The translations under genes were made by a program, and so were the position numbers. 10,771 bases of DNA from ZC4RG35 sp040878345 (GTDB lineage: Bacteria > Actinomycetota > Acidimicrobiia > Spongiisociales > ZC4RG35). How positions within the stretch are numbered: position 1 is the stretch's first letter; each line of letters begins with the position of its first letter. The notes beneath the pieces are model-generated. The model made no database searches. It was not told where the DNA came from and saw nothing but the letters and a program-made list of their open reading frames with translations. Location: the NCBI GenBank assembly GCA_040878345.1, contig JBBDML010000034.1, positions 1-10,771 on the forward strand, given 5' to 3'. Positions 5,396 to 10,771 of this stretch are shown piece after piece.

Positions 5396-5938
5396 TCAGC
5401 CCAGCGGGGCAGAAGCGAACGGCACGGCGAACCTCAGACACCAGATGAGCACCGAACGGTGTAGTTGCGGATCGAACTCGTTCGGCAGCTCGTAGTTCTG
5501 GCCACCGATCGTTCCCTTCAGAGTCCCGAGGTCGATGTAGTCCGACGGGGTGCCTCCCTCATAGGAATCTGATGGGAGCACCCACACGTAGAGATCGGGA
5601 CCGTTCTGGATGTTGGTGTCGTCCTCGAAACGGAGCACATAGCGGCCGTCCTGCTCGTAGATGGCCGCCGTTCCCTCGGCCGAGTGGTCGACCCCGATGA
5701 ACTGGCCAGTCAAGATCTGGGCAGGCTCGTTCGATGCCCCTGTGACCGTCGTCGCGGGCTCGTCGATCGTGGTGGAGGGGGAGTCCGCAAGCTCGGCGGT
5801 GGTCGCGGTGGCGAAGGCCTCGTCAAGAGACTCGTCGACCTCGATGTCCGTGAAGAGAGTGTCGGGTCGGAACAGAAGGAACCCGACCGTCGTCACCACA
5901 ACCACAGCGCCTATCAGCAGCCATCTACGTGGGCTCAT
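5396..5938 (-). CDS. membrane-anchored DM13-domain protein
   Basis: This is a 180-residue protein. Residues 1-5 are basic, 6-23 form one membrane helix or uncleaved signal, and 38-72 are a Thr/Ala/Glu-rich linker. A DM13 domain fills 76-178, with LTGQFIGVDHSAEGTAAIYE, the core GPDLYVWVLP (113-122), DLGTLKGTIGGQNYELP and the ending SVLIWCLRFAVPFASAPL. The single cysteine, C167 in IWC, is the conserved one; DM13 has been proposed to take part in redox or electron transfer at the cell surface, but this is not firmly established. ATG 5938 shares its first base with the fasciclin stop (TGATG), so the two genes are coupled. The domain should lie outside the membrane. Confidence 0.9.
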   Translation of the reverse strand: MSPRRWLLIGAVVVVTTVGFLLFRPDTLFTDIEVDESLDEAFATATTAELADSPSTTIDEPATTVTGASNEPAQILTGQFIGVDHSAEGTAAIYEQDGRYVLRFEDDTNIQNGPDLYVWVLPSDSYEGGTPSDYIDLGTLKGTIGGQNYELPNEFDPQLHRSVLIWCLRFAVPFASAPLG

Positions 5939-6513
5939 CAACCCGCGGGAGGGCTGAGCACAGAGTCGATCACGTGGATGACCCCGTTGGAAGCCTCGAT
6001 GTCATAGCGAAGGATGGTGGCATCTCCAACCATCACAATATCTCCGTCGACGGTCACCTCGAGGGGCGCTCCGTTGAGGGTGGTGAAGGTCTGTCCATCC
6101 ATCCCCATCACCATCTCGGAGTCCTCCATCATGGTGACCACGTGATACCCAAGGATCGACTGGAGCATCTCCGCCCCAGCGAACGCCTCCTCCTGGCTCA
6201 TCCCGGCGTTGTCGAGGTAGGCGGAGAAAGCTTCATTGGTGGGGGCGAACAGGGTGAACGGCCCCTCACCATGGAAGTCCTCCATGATCCCGGCGGCATC
6301 GAGAGCGGTTAGGAAAACTCCGAGATCGCCCTCGGCCTCGGCCACGGCGAGGACGTCGTCATCCATCATCTCCTCCTCGGCCATCTCCTCGGTGGTGGAT
6401 GTGTCGGCGGCGACCGGTGCAGTAGTGGCCGTGGCCTGGTCCTCGCCGCAGGCTGCGGCGAGGAAACCGAGCAGAATCACCATCATGGTCAACCGTGGGG
6501 TCGTCATCTTCAT
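5938..6513 (-). CDS. fasciclin (FAS1) domain lipoprotein
   Basis: This is a 191-residue secreted lipoprotein. The signal peptide runs to lipobox LAAAC with the lipidated cysteine at C22. Then comes an acidic, Thr/Glu/Met-rich spacer (about 23-52) and one FAS1 domain (53-189). FAS1 marks are the H1 motif FTLFAPTNEAFS (86-97), the YH pair (123-124) and the H2 motif NGVIHVIDSVLSPP (176-189). FAS1 domains mediate adhesion or protein contacts at cell surfaces. ATG 6513 has AAGGAG (6524..6519) five bases upstream; a longer frame to 6714 overlaps the response regulator and is rejected. It is first in an operon with the DM13 gene, so the two probably act together in the envelope. The divergent two-component operon is a plausible regulator. 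Confidence 0.93.
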   Translation of the reverse strand: MKMTTPRLTMMVILLGFLAAACGEDQATATTAPVAADTSTTEEMAEEEMMDDDVLAVAEAEGDLGVFLTALDAAGIMEDFHGEGPFTLFAPTNEAFSAYLDNAGMSQEEAFAGAEMLQSILGYHVVTMMEDSEMVMGMDGQTFTTLNGAPLEVTVDGDIVMVGDATILRYDIEASNGVIHVIDSVLSPPAG

Positions 6514-6695
6514 TGCTTCTCCTTGGTGGGTGAGACCTGGCCAAAGTACGAGTGAATTCGGCCCTAGAGCCCGTTGTTCACCAGCTCTTAAGGATTTGTT
6601 CCGGGATCCGCAAGAGCCGAAGCCGCAAATGAAACTTCGCGAAACCCTGTGGCATCCCCTGTTGTCTGGAGGTGAGGCCGACTTAGCATTCCCAG
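6514..6695. promoter_or_regulatory. divergent promoter region between fasciclin and response-regulator genes
   Basis: These 182 bases must carry promoters for both directions. An inverted repeat AGAGC (6566-6570)/GCTCT (6584-6588) lies on the fasciclin side. GAAAC occurs at 6631-6635 and 6641-6645, exactly ten bases apart, a spacing compatible with tandem OmpR/PhoB-type half-sites. Both are short and could be chance. No clear -35/-10 pair was found for the fasciclin direction. Confidence 0.4.
6662..6689 (+). promoter_or_regulatory. likely leaderless promoter of the response regulator
   Basis: TTGTCT (6662-6667) and TAGCAT (6684-6689) are 16 bases apart, and the -10 ends six bases before GTG 6696, so transcription would begin at or next to the start codon. 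No Shine-Dalgarno site lies at a useful distance; GGAGG at 6668 is over 20 bases away. Inferred by eye. Confidence 0.4.
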
Positions 6696-7397
6696 GTGGA
6701 GATTCCCACCCCAAACACTGGCCAACGTGTCCTTTTGGTCGATGACGAGCCCAGGATCCGTGAGGTGGTTGCCAACTACTTGCGCCGGGATGGTTACCGC
6801 GTGGAGACGGCTGTCGACGGGGTAACAGCTCGACGTCAACTCGACGAGTTCAAGCCGGATCTGGTGGTGCTTGACGTGATGCTCCCCTCCCTCTCCGGTT
6901 TCGAGGTGTTGGCCCAGATCCGTCGCACCAGTGACCTCCCGGTGATCTTGCTCACCGCCCGGGCCGAGGAGGCCGACCGGGTAGCGGGTCTCGAGCTCGG
7001 TGCCGACGACTATGTGGTCAAGCCGTTCTCCCCTCGGGAGCTGGTCGCCCGCGTCCGCAGCGTGCTGCGTCGTGCTACGCCCAAACCCGCTTCGGGCCCT
7101 ATCGAGTTCGACGGTGTGGAGGTCGACGTGGGACGACGAGTAGCCACGGTCAACGCCATCCCGGTCGAGCTGACAGCCAAGGAATTCGACGTGCTCGCCT
7201 TCCTCGTCGGACATGCCCGGCAGGTGTTCAGCCGGAGCGACCTCCTGGAACAGGTGTGGGGCTCATCAGCGGAGTGGCAGGACCCAGCAACGGTGACCGT
7301 GCACATCCGCCGGATACGCATGAAGATCGAAGAAGACCCCCAGAATCCTCGCTGGCTCCAGACGGTTTGGGGGGTCGGCTACCGGTTCGGCTCATGA
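6696..7397 (+). CDS. OmpR/PhoB-family response regulator
   Basis: This 233-residue cytoplasmic transcription factor has an N-terminal receiver (about 10-125), with the acidic pair D16-D17 in VLLVDDEP, phospho-acceptor D60 in LVVLDVMLP, T87 in ILLTARAE and K109 in DYVVKPFSPREL. The C-terminal winged helix (about 137-231) carries LTAKEFDVLAFLVGHARQVF, the recognition helix DPATVTVHIRRIRMKIEEDP and the hairpin VWGVGYRF. Length and order are canonical. The start is GTG 6696, with no ribosome site and a -10-like TAGCAT six bases upstream. Its stop overlaps the kinase start as ATGA, so they form one operon. It faces the fasciclin/DM13 operon, which may be among its targets (inference). Confidence 0.96.
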   Translation: MEIPTPNTGQRVLLVDDEPRIREVVANYLRRDGYRVETAVDGVTARRQLDEFKPDLVVLDVMLPSLSGFEVLAQIRRTSDLPVILLTARAEEADRVAGLELGADDYVVKPFSPRELVARVRSVLRRATPKPASGPIEFDGVEVDVGRRVATVNAIPVELTAKEFDVLAFLVGHARQVFSRSDLLEQVWGSSAEWQDPATVTVHIRRIRMKIEEDPQNPRWLQTVWGVGYRFGS

Positions 7398-8587
7398 AGC
7401 GGACGCTTTGGGCCTTGGTGGTAGTGCTGGGTGCCGGCCTGTTGGTGGCCGAGTTGGCAATGGACCTGACTGCACCTGACCGTCGTCAGATCTACTTGGT
7501 TTTCGCGCTTATGGCAGTAGCGACCTTCGCCGCCGCCGCGATCTCACTTCGGATGGCGGCGCGACTGTCCTCGCTACGGACCAGCCTGACCTTGGTGGCG
7601 TTCGCCGCAGTGGCGGTCACCGGGGCGGTGGTGGCTGTGGCGGCGCTGAGCATGTTCATCGAGCCCCACGACCTGACCCTGGTGCTGGTGGCACTTGTTC
7701 TCGGAGTCGGTCTCGGCGGCGTAGTGGCAGGTGCAGTCGCCCGACCCCTCACCGACGACCTGGTGGCGATCTCCCACACCGCGGAACGGGTGGGTCAGGG
7801 TGACCTGGGGGCACGGACCGGGGTGGTACGCACCGATGAGTTGGGGAAGACTGCCTCGGCCTTGGATGAGATGATCGAGAAGCTCGAGATGTCGGAGGAA
7901 GAACGGAACAATCTGCTCTCCGCTATCGGTCACGACCTGCGCACGCCACTCGGCTCGATGCAGGCCGCCGTGGAGGCGTTGCAGGACGGGGTGGCACCGG
8001 ACCCGACCGCCTATCTGCGGGGGATCTCTCGCGACCTGGAACACCTACGGCATTTGGTGGACGACTTGTTCCTGCTGACTCGCATCGAGACGGGTCGGTT
8101 GGATCTTTCACCGATCGCCGTGGATCTTGCGGAGCTCGCCGACGAGGCCGTGGAAGCGGTGACTCCTGCCGCAGCCAGCAGGAACGTGCGGTTGTCGGTC
8201 GAGGGTCCAGGCCACATTGGAATCAAAGGTGACCCCGCCGCACTGAGCAGGGTGTTCCGCAATCTGCTGGCCAATGCGATCCGCCACAGCCCGGAATCAG
8301 GAGAGGTCAGAATCGTCCTCACACAGAACGATTCGCACGCCGAAACGGCCGTGGTCGATCAGGGGGCGGGTTTCCCAGATCACCTCAGAGTCCGGGCCTT
8401 CGAGCGGTTTGTGCGAGCCGACGACTCACGTAACCGAGAATCGGGAGGCTCCGGCCTTGGCCTGGCCATCGCCAAGGGGATAGTCGAGGCCCACGGCGGA
8501 ACTATCAGCATTGAGGACGGGCCCGGGGGGCGGGTCCGGTTCTCGGTGCCCCTTGGGAGGGATTCAACCTCCCGGCCCGCGCACTAG
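7394..8587 (+). CDS. sensor histidine kinase without a large extracellular sensor
   Basis: This 397-residue kinase partners the upstream regulator. Four membrane helices (about 4-24, 33-57, 65-88 and 94-117) are joined by short loops, so there is no sizeable extracellular sensor domain. A HAMP-like linker follows (about 117-170), then the dimerisation/H box SAIGHDLRTPLGSMQ with phospho-acceptor H180, the N box NLLANAIRHSP (290-300), the G1 box VVDQGAGF (320-327), the F box FERFVRAD (336-343) and the G2 box GGSGLGLAIAKG (351-362). All catalytic motifs are intact. The start is ATG 7394, overlapping the regulator's stop (ATGA); a longer frame from 7256 lies inside the regulator gene. With so few exposed residues the signal may be sensed in the membrane or through another protein. 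Confidence 0.95.
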   Translation: MKRTLWALVVVLGAGLLVAELAMDLTAPDRRQIYLVFALMAVATFAAAAISLRMAARLSSLRTSLTLVAFAAVAVTGAVVAVAALSMFIEPHDLTLVLVALVLGVGLGGVVAGAVARPLTDDLVAISHTAERVGQGDLGARTGVVRTDELGKTASALDEMIEKLEMSEEERNNLLSAIGHDLRTPLGSMQAAVEALQDGVAPDPTAYLRGISRDLEHLRHLVDDLFLLTRIETGRLDLSPIAVDLAELADEAVEAVTPAAASRNVRLSVEGPGHIGIKGDPAALSRVFRNLLANAIRHSPESGEVRIVLTQNDSHAETAVVDQGAGFPDHLRVRAFERFVRADDSRNRESGGSGLGLAIAKGIVEAHGGTISIEDGPGGRVRFSVPLGRDSTSRPAH

Positions 8588-8602
8588 TTGCCGGGGCCTC
8601 CC
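8555..8602 (+). repeat. alternative pairing repeats at the kinase 3' end
   Basis: GGGAGG (8555-8560) can pair with CCTCCC at 8568-8573 or at 8597-8602. CCCGGC (8571-8576) can pair with GCCGGG (8590-8595), which excludes the first hairpin. No T-run follows, so a classical terminator is not supported; it may only lower readthrough. Confidence 0.25.
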
Positions 8603-8713
8603 AACAAACCCAACCGTGACCCGGAGGGGGGAGCCCTGCCTTCTCATGACTCCGGCCAACCTGAAGCGGTTGTTCGAGCAGTCCACAGCCGGCCTCCTCT
8701 AGCGTGCTCCGTC

Positions 8714-9043
8714 ATGGCGTATGACGAGCGGCTGGCCGACGACATCCGGGCCCGGATCGGCGACCGTCCCGACCTCATGGAAAAGGAGATGTTCGGTGGG
8801 ATCGCTTTCATGGTGGGGGGCAACATGGCCGTCGGTGTCAGCGGCGATGAGCTGATGGTACGTGTAGGAAAGGATGCCCACGACGAAGCCGTGGCCCGCC
8901 CCGGAGCACGTATCTTCGACCTCTCCGCTCGACCCATGCGAGGCTGGGTGGTCGTCTCATCCGAAGGCTTCCCGACCGACGCCGACCTCGACGCTTGGAT
9001 CCAACAGGGTGTCGCCTACGCCGAAAGCCTCCCGGCGAAATAG
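8714..9043 (+). CDS. TfoX N-terminal domain protein
   Basis: This 109-residue protein consists of one TfoX N-terminal domain. The opening helix YDERLADDIRARIGDRPDLM is followed by the hallmark KEMFGGIAFMVGGNMAVGVS, then GDELMVRVG, RIFDLSARPMRGWVVVSSEG and a final helix. TfoX is a competence regulator in gammaproteobacteria, but stand-alone copies like this are widespread and uncharacterised, so no competence role is implied. ATG 8714 is chosen over the frame opening near 8588 because the domain begins right there and TAGCGT (8700-8705) ends eight bases upstream, as in a leaderless transcript. It stands alone, 126 bases after the kinase gene. Confidence 0.9.
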   Translation: MAYDERLADDIRARIGDRPDLMEKEMFGGIAFMVGGNMAVGVSGDELMVRVGKDAHDEAVARPGARIFDLSARPMRGWVVVSSEGFPTDADLDAWIQQGVAYAESLPAK

Positions 9044-9101
9044 AGACAGTCCACGAGAGGGTCTCCGCTTGATGACTCTGGTTGATAGTTCGGCTTGACC
9101 C

Positions 9102-9545
9102 TCAGGAACCCGGGCCGGGGCCCGGGTCAGGGCCGGGCTCTCCGCCAGCTGCCACCGTCGCCAGACGGGGGAGATAATGACGCCATCCGACCTGGTGGGT
9201 GTGCCACTCGGCTTCGGGCAATTGTCGCTGAGTGAGGATCACGCGGGTGCCCGTTCGCACTTCGGAGAGGACGATCTCAACGGTCGTCGATCCCGGTGGA
9301 AGGTCGGGGTGATTCACCCAGCCCCAGGTAAAGACCACCCTCACGTTGGGCACCAACTCGACGAACTCGCCCTCCGCCGTCATGCCGTTCGCCATATCCA
9401 TCGAGAACCGCCCACCCGGGCGTGCATCGATCGAGGCTCTCTCACCCTGCCACATCGCCCACTTGCCCGATTCTGTGAGGTATCGGTAGACCGTCGACGG
9501 GGGAGCTGACACCAGTTGCTCGAGCTTCAGCTCTCTCGTCGTCAT
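9102..9545 (-). CDS. second AHSA1/SRPBCC domain protein
   Basis: This 147-residue AHSA1-family protein has the opening ELKLEQLVSAPPSTVYRYLT, WAMWQGERASIDARPGGRF, the strand MTAEGEFVELVPNVRVVFTW, STTVEIVLSEV, TRVILTQRQLP and the C-terminal HQVGWRHYLPRLA. It ends in a Gly/Pro repeat (GEPGPDPGPGPGS) encoded by a GC-rich hairpin. ATG 9545 overlaps the upstream ArsR stop (ATGA). It belongs to the same family as the protein encoded at 4412-4864, but the two differ along their length, so this is not a recent duplication. The ligand is unknown. Confidence 0.9.
   Translation of the reverse strand: MTTRELKLEQLVSAPPSTVYRYLTESGKWAMWQGERASIDARPGGRFSMDMANGMTAEGEFVELVPNVRVVFTWGWVNHPDLPPGSTTVEIVLSEVRTGTRVILTQRQLPEAEWHTHQVGWRHYLPRLATVAAGGEPGPDPGPGPGS
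9108..9127 (-). repeat. GC-rich hairpin at the end of the second AHSA1 gene
   Basis: ACCCGGGCC (9108-9116) and GGCCCGGGT (9119-9127) are perfect nine-base inverted arms separated by GG. It lies inside the last codons of the minus-strand gene, just before TGA 9104..9102, and dictates the Pro/Gly tail. It may slow or end transcription from either side of the convergent pair, but no T-run follows. Confidence 0.45.
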
Positions 9546-9838
9546 GTCTTTTCGGACTCAACAGTTGCTTTGAGATCGCCCAGCAGATTGACCCACATCG
9601 CCTCGAGGATTTCTCGGTAGGGGGCCAGCGCGTCGTGATTCGCTTTGTAGAGCCGCCGATTTCCTTCTTTTCGGACGTCGACCAGCGACGCCTCGCGTAG
9701 GACCGCGAGATGTTGTGATACCGCGCCAAACGTGAGCTCGAAGTGTCGAGCGACGTCACCCGCCGCCATCTCCTCATGCCAGATGAGGCGAAGGATCTCT
9801 CGTCTGCGGGGCTCAGCGATCACCTGAAGGGTGTCCAT
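9542..9838 (-). CDS. second ArsR-family winged-helix repressor
   Basis: This 98-residue regulator starts with TLQVIAEPRRREILRLIWHE, the classic ArsR opening. It continues with the helix-turn-helix MAAGDVARHFELTFGAVSQH then LAVLREASLV (24-53), the wing DVRKEGNRRLYKAN (54-67) and a C-terminal helix with ILEAMWVNLLGDLK. It contains no cysteine or metal-site motif. It is coupled to the AHSA1 gene by ATGA and likely represses itself and possibly the divergent YciI/VOC genes, since the promoters overlap. ATG 9838 follows a TAAAAT box by seven bases. Confidence 0.92.
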   Translation of the reverse strand: MDTLQVIAEPRRREILRLIWHEEMAAGDVARHFELTFGAVSQHLAVLREASLVDVRKEGNRRLYKANHDALAPYREILEAMWVNLLGDLKATVESEKT

Positions 9839-9845
9839 GTCGGAT

Positions 9846-9874
9846 ATTTTAGTAAGCGTTGAAATACTTGTCGG
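9846..9874 (-). promoter_or_regulatory. leaderless-type promoter of the second ArsR operon
   Basis: On the minus strand CCGACA (9874..9869) and TAAAAT (9851..9846) are separated by 17 bases, and the -10 lies seven bases before ATG 9838. It interleaves with the + strand promoter, so polymerase could not occupy both at once. Confidence 0.5.
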
Positions 9875-9887
9875 CGCAAGATATAGT
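9859..9887 (+). promoter_or_regulatory. promoter of the YciI-like gene
   Basis: TTGAAA (9859-9864) and TATAGT (9882-9887) are separated by exactly 17 bases, each matching five of six sigma-70-type consensus positions. This is the best promoter in the window. The start would be near 9894, followed by AGGAG at 9900-9904, ten bases before ATG 9915. Confidence 0.6.
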
Positions 9888-9914
9888 CGTCACTCAATCA
9901 GGAGATGAGCAGCG

Positions 9915-10250
9915 ATGCCGAAATACATGATGATCTATAGGGGCGAGGCGACGGATCTCTCGCAGATGTCCGAGGAGGAGGCCGGGGCCGTTCTCGGCAA
10001 GTGGGATTCGTGGATGGCCAAGATAGGACCAGCGCTCTCGGACATCGGGTCCCCGTTTGGAGGTGGCACCACGGTCGTGGACGACGGAAGCTCGAGACAG
10101 ACCTTGAGCCTGTCGGGCTACTCGATCATACAAGCAGATGACCTGTCCCAAGCCGCTGCCTTGGCCGATGGTCACCCGTTCCTCAGCGAGGGCTTAGGCG
10201 ACTATGCAATCGACTTGTTCGAACTGATGCCGGTTCCGTTCGAAGCCTGA
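9915..10250 (+). CDS. YciI-like (YCII/DGPF family) protein
   Basis: This 111-residue protein has the YCII-family pattern: the opening strand PKYMMIYRGEAT, a helix WDSWMAKIGPALSDIGSPFG, and the characteristic GYSIIQADDLSQAAALADGH then PFLSEGLGDYAIDLFELMPV. Family members adopt a ferredoxin-like fold; some act on small electrophilic or chlorinated molecules, most are uncharacterised. The conserved H of DGHPF is present. The start has AGGAG ten bases upstream. It diverges from the second ArsR/AHSA1 operon, and related AHSA1, YCII and VOC genes often co-occur in actinobacteria (general knowledge), which suggests a shared small-molecule role. Confidence 0.9.
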   Translation: MPKYMMIYRGEATDLSQMSEEEAGAVLGKWDSWMAKIGPALSDIGSPFGGGTTVVDDGSSRQTLSLSGYSIIQADDLSQAAALADGHPFLSEGLGDYAIDLFELMPVPFEA

Positions 10251-10264
10251 GATCCAACAGGCGC

Positions 10265-10278
10265 CGACGGCGCCGTCG
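10265..10278. promoter_or_regulatory. 14-base perfect palindrome between YciI-like and VOC genes
   Basis: CGACGGCGCCGTCG is fully self-complementary, and it lies in a GGCGCC (10260-10265) / GGCGCC (10269-10274) repeat. It could be an operator for the VOC gene or a weak intercistronic hairpin. No T-run follows. GC-rich sequence makes such symmetry somewhat easier by chance. Confidence 0.35.
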
Positions 10279-10303
10279 CCACGGCTTCTACGCTGATATG
10301 GCC

Positions 10304-10687
10304 GTGACGATCAAGCTCAACCACACCATCGTCTACTCGCACGACAAGCACGCCTCGTCAGCATTCTTGGCGGACCTATTCGGTCTGCCGGAACCGGTGC
10401 CGTTCGGTCCGTTCCTCGGTGTCGAAGTGGGGAACGAGGTGACGCTGGACTTCTACGACGAGGAAGGCGAGAGCACCCCACAGCACTACGCCTTCCTGGT
10501 GGGCGAAGACGAGTTCGACCAGATTTTCGGCCGTATCAAGGCGCGCGGCCTCTCTTACTGGGCGGACCCCGGTCACCGCCTGGCGAGCGAGATCAATACC
10601 CACGACGGCGGGCGTGGCGTGTACTTCGATGACCCAAGCGGGCACCTCCTCGAGATCATCACGAGGCCCTATACCGAAGCTCGATAG
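10304..10687 (+). CDS. VOC/glyoxalase-fold protein
   Basis: This protein of 127 residues has the vicinal-oxygen-chelate fold of two beta-alpha-beta-beta-beta halves. The N-half is IKLNHTIVYSHDKHASSAFL then ADLFGLPEP; the C-half includes HYAFLVGEDEFDQIFGRIKA and the closing GVYFDDPSGHLLEIITRPY. Candidate metal ligands are the histidine of LNHTIV, the histidine of QHYAFL and the glutamate of HLLEI, matching the usual H/H/E positions. Families with this fold include glyoxalases, dioxygenases and fosfomycin- or bleomycin-resistance proteins; which one cannot be told. GTG 10304 is preferred because TACGCT (10289-10294) ends nine bases upstream; ATG 10298, two codons earlier, is the alternative. 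It may also be read from the YciI promoter. Confidence 0.9.
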   Translation: MTIKLNHTIVYSHDKHASSAFLADLFGLPEPVPFGPFLGVEVGNEVTLDFYDEEGESTPQHYAFLVGEDEFDQIFGRIKARGLSYWADPGHRLASEINTHDGGRGVYFDDPSGHLLEIITRPYTEAR

Positions 10688-10744
10688 GTCGGGGGCGACG
10701 CCGCCGCGCCGAGCACTCTGTCGGCCCAGCAGATCGCATCGGTC

Positions 10745-10771
10745 ATGCGCAGACACTGGGCTCAAACGGGC
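10745..10771 (+). CDS. possible start of a further gene cut by the window end
   Basis: ATG 10745 opens a frame MRRHWAQTG that runs off the window. The same frame is open back to the VOC stop and reads LSAQQIASVMRRHW, a helix-like stretch, so coding is plausible. No ribosome site or start is clear and too little is visible to name it. The gap 10688-10744 shows nothing else. Confidence 0.25.

Noticed and set aside
5223..5495. Overlapping frames on both strands in the gap before the ArsR gene
   Set aside because: No ribosome site, no domain, mixed composition, and the + frame runs into the DM13 gene on the other strand.
8646..8702. 18-codon ORF (MTPANLKRLFEQSTAGLL) before the TfoX-domain gene
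   Set aside because: Very short and without a well-placed ribosome site, and it overlaps the likely -10 box of the next gene; a chance ORF cannot be excluded.
9043..9065. GAGAC/GTCTC inverted repeat after the TfoX-domain gene
   Set aside because: Five-base arms with a 13-base gap and no T-run; too weak for a terminator.
1..10771. Mobile element, prophage, CRISPR array, tRNA or toxin-antitoxin system
   Set aside because: No transposase, integrase, repeat-spacer array, cloverleaf or flanking repeats seen; the ArsR/AHSA1 pairs overlap like toxin-antitoxin genes but encode a repressor and a ligand-binding fold.

Overview
The window is a GC-rich, densely packed stretch of chromosome from an actinobacterium-like organism, possibly an uncultured Acidimicrobiia-type lineage. 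That guess rests on the strong G/C bias at third codon positions, GTG and TTG starts, short gaps, many ATGA stop/start overlaps, and several first-in-operon genes with a TANNNT -10-like box 6-10 bases before the start codon and no Shine-Dalgarno site, as expected for leaderless transcripts. It is inference; no rRNA or marker gene is present. I see no tRNA, rRNA, CRISPR array, insertion sequence or prophage gene, and no gene-free stretch longer than about 210 bases.

Layout. (1) Bases 1-141 hold the tail of a + strand gene. (2) Bases 145-2478 are a four-gene minus-strand operon: a six-helix membrane protein, a small membrane protein, an ECF sigma factor, and a second membrane protein with a short cytosolic N-terminus. 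The second and fourth products share the same membrane core, so the sigma gene sits between two paralogous membrane proteins that are candidate regulators of it. This is the most novel-looking system here. (3) A divergent acyl-CoA-dehydrogenase-fold flavoprotein (2581-3678) is followed by a possible 30-residue ORF. (4) Bases 3783-5187, minus strand, carry a lone SRPBCC protein and an ArsR-type regulator/AHSA1 pair whose start codon lies inside a perfect 11+2+11 palindrome. (5) Bases 5396-6513, minus strand, encode a membrane-anchored DM13 protein and a fasciclin-domain lipoprotein. Divergent from these is an OmpR/PhoB-type response regulator plus histidine kinase operon (6696-8587). (6) A TfoX N-terminal-domain protein follows (8714-9043). 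(7) A second ArsR/AHSA1 pair (minus, 9102-9838) shares a compact divergent promoter region with a YciI-like protein and a VOC/glyoxalase-fold protein (plus, 9915-10687).

How they work together. The recurring theme is small regulatory modules beside their likely targets: a sigma factor with membrane partners, a two-component system facing surface lipoprotein genes, and two self-contained ArsR/AHSA1 switches. SRPBCC, YciI and VOC proteins are small ligand-binding or small-molecule enzymes, so the right half resembles an accessory small-molecule response region. No substrate can be read from the sequence.
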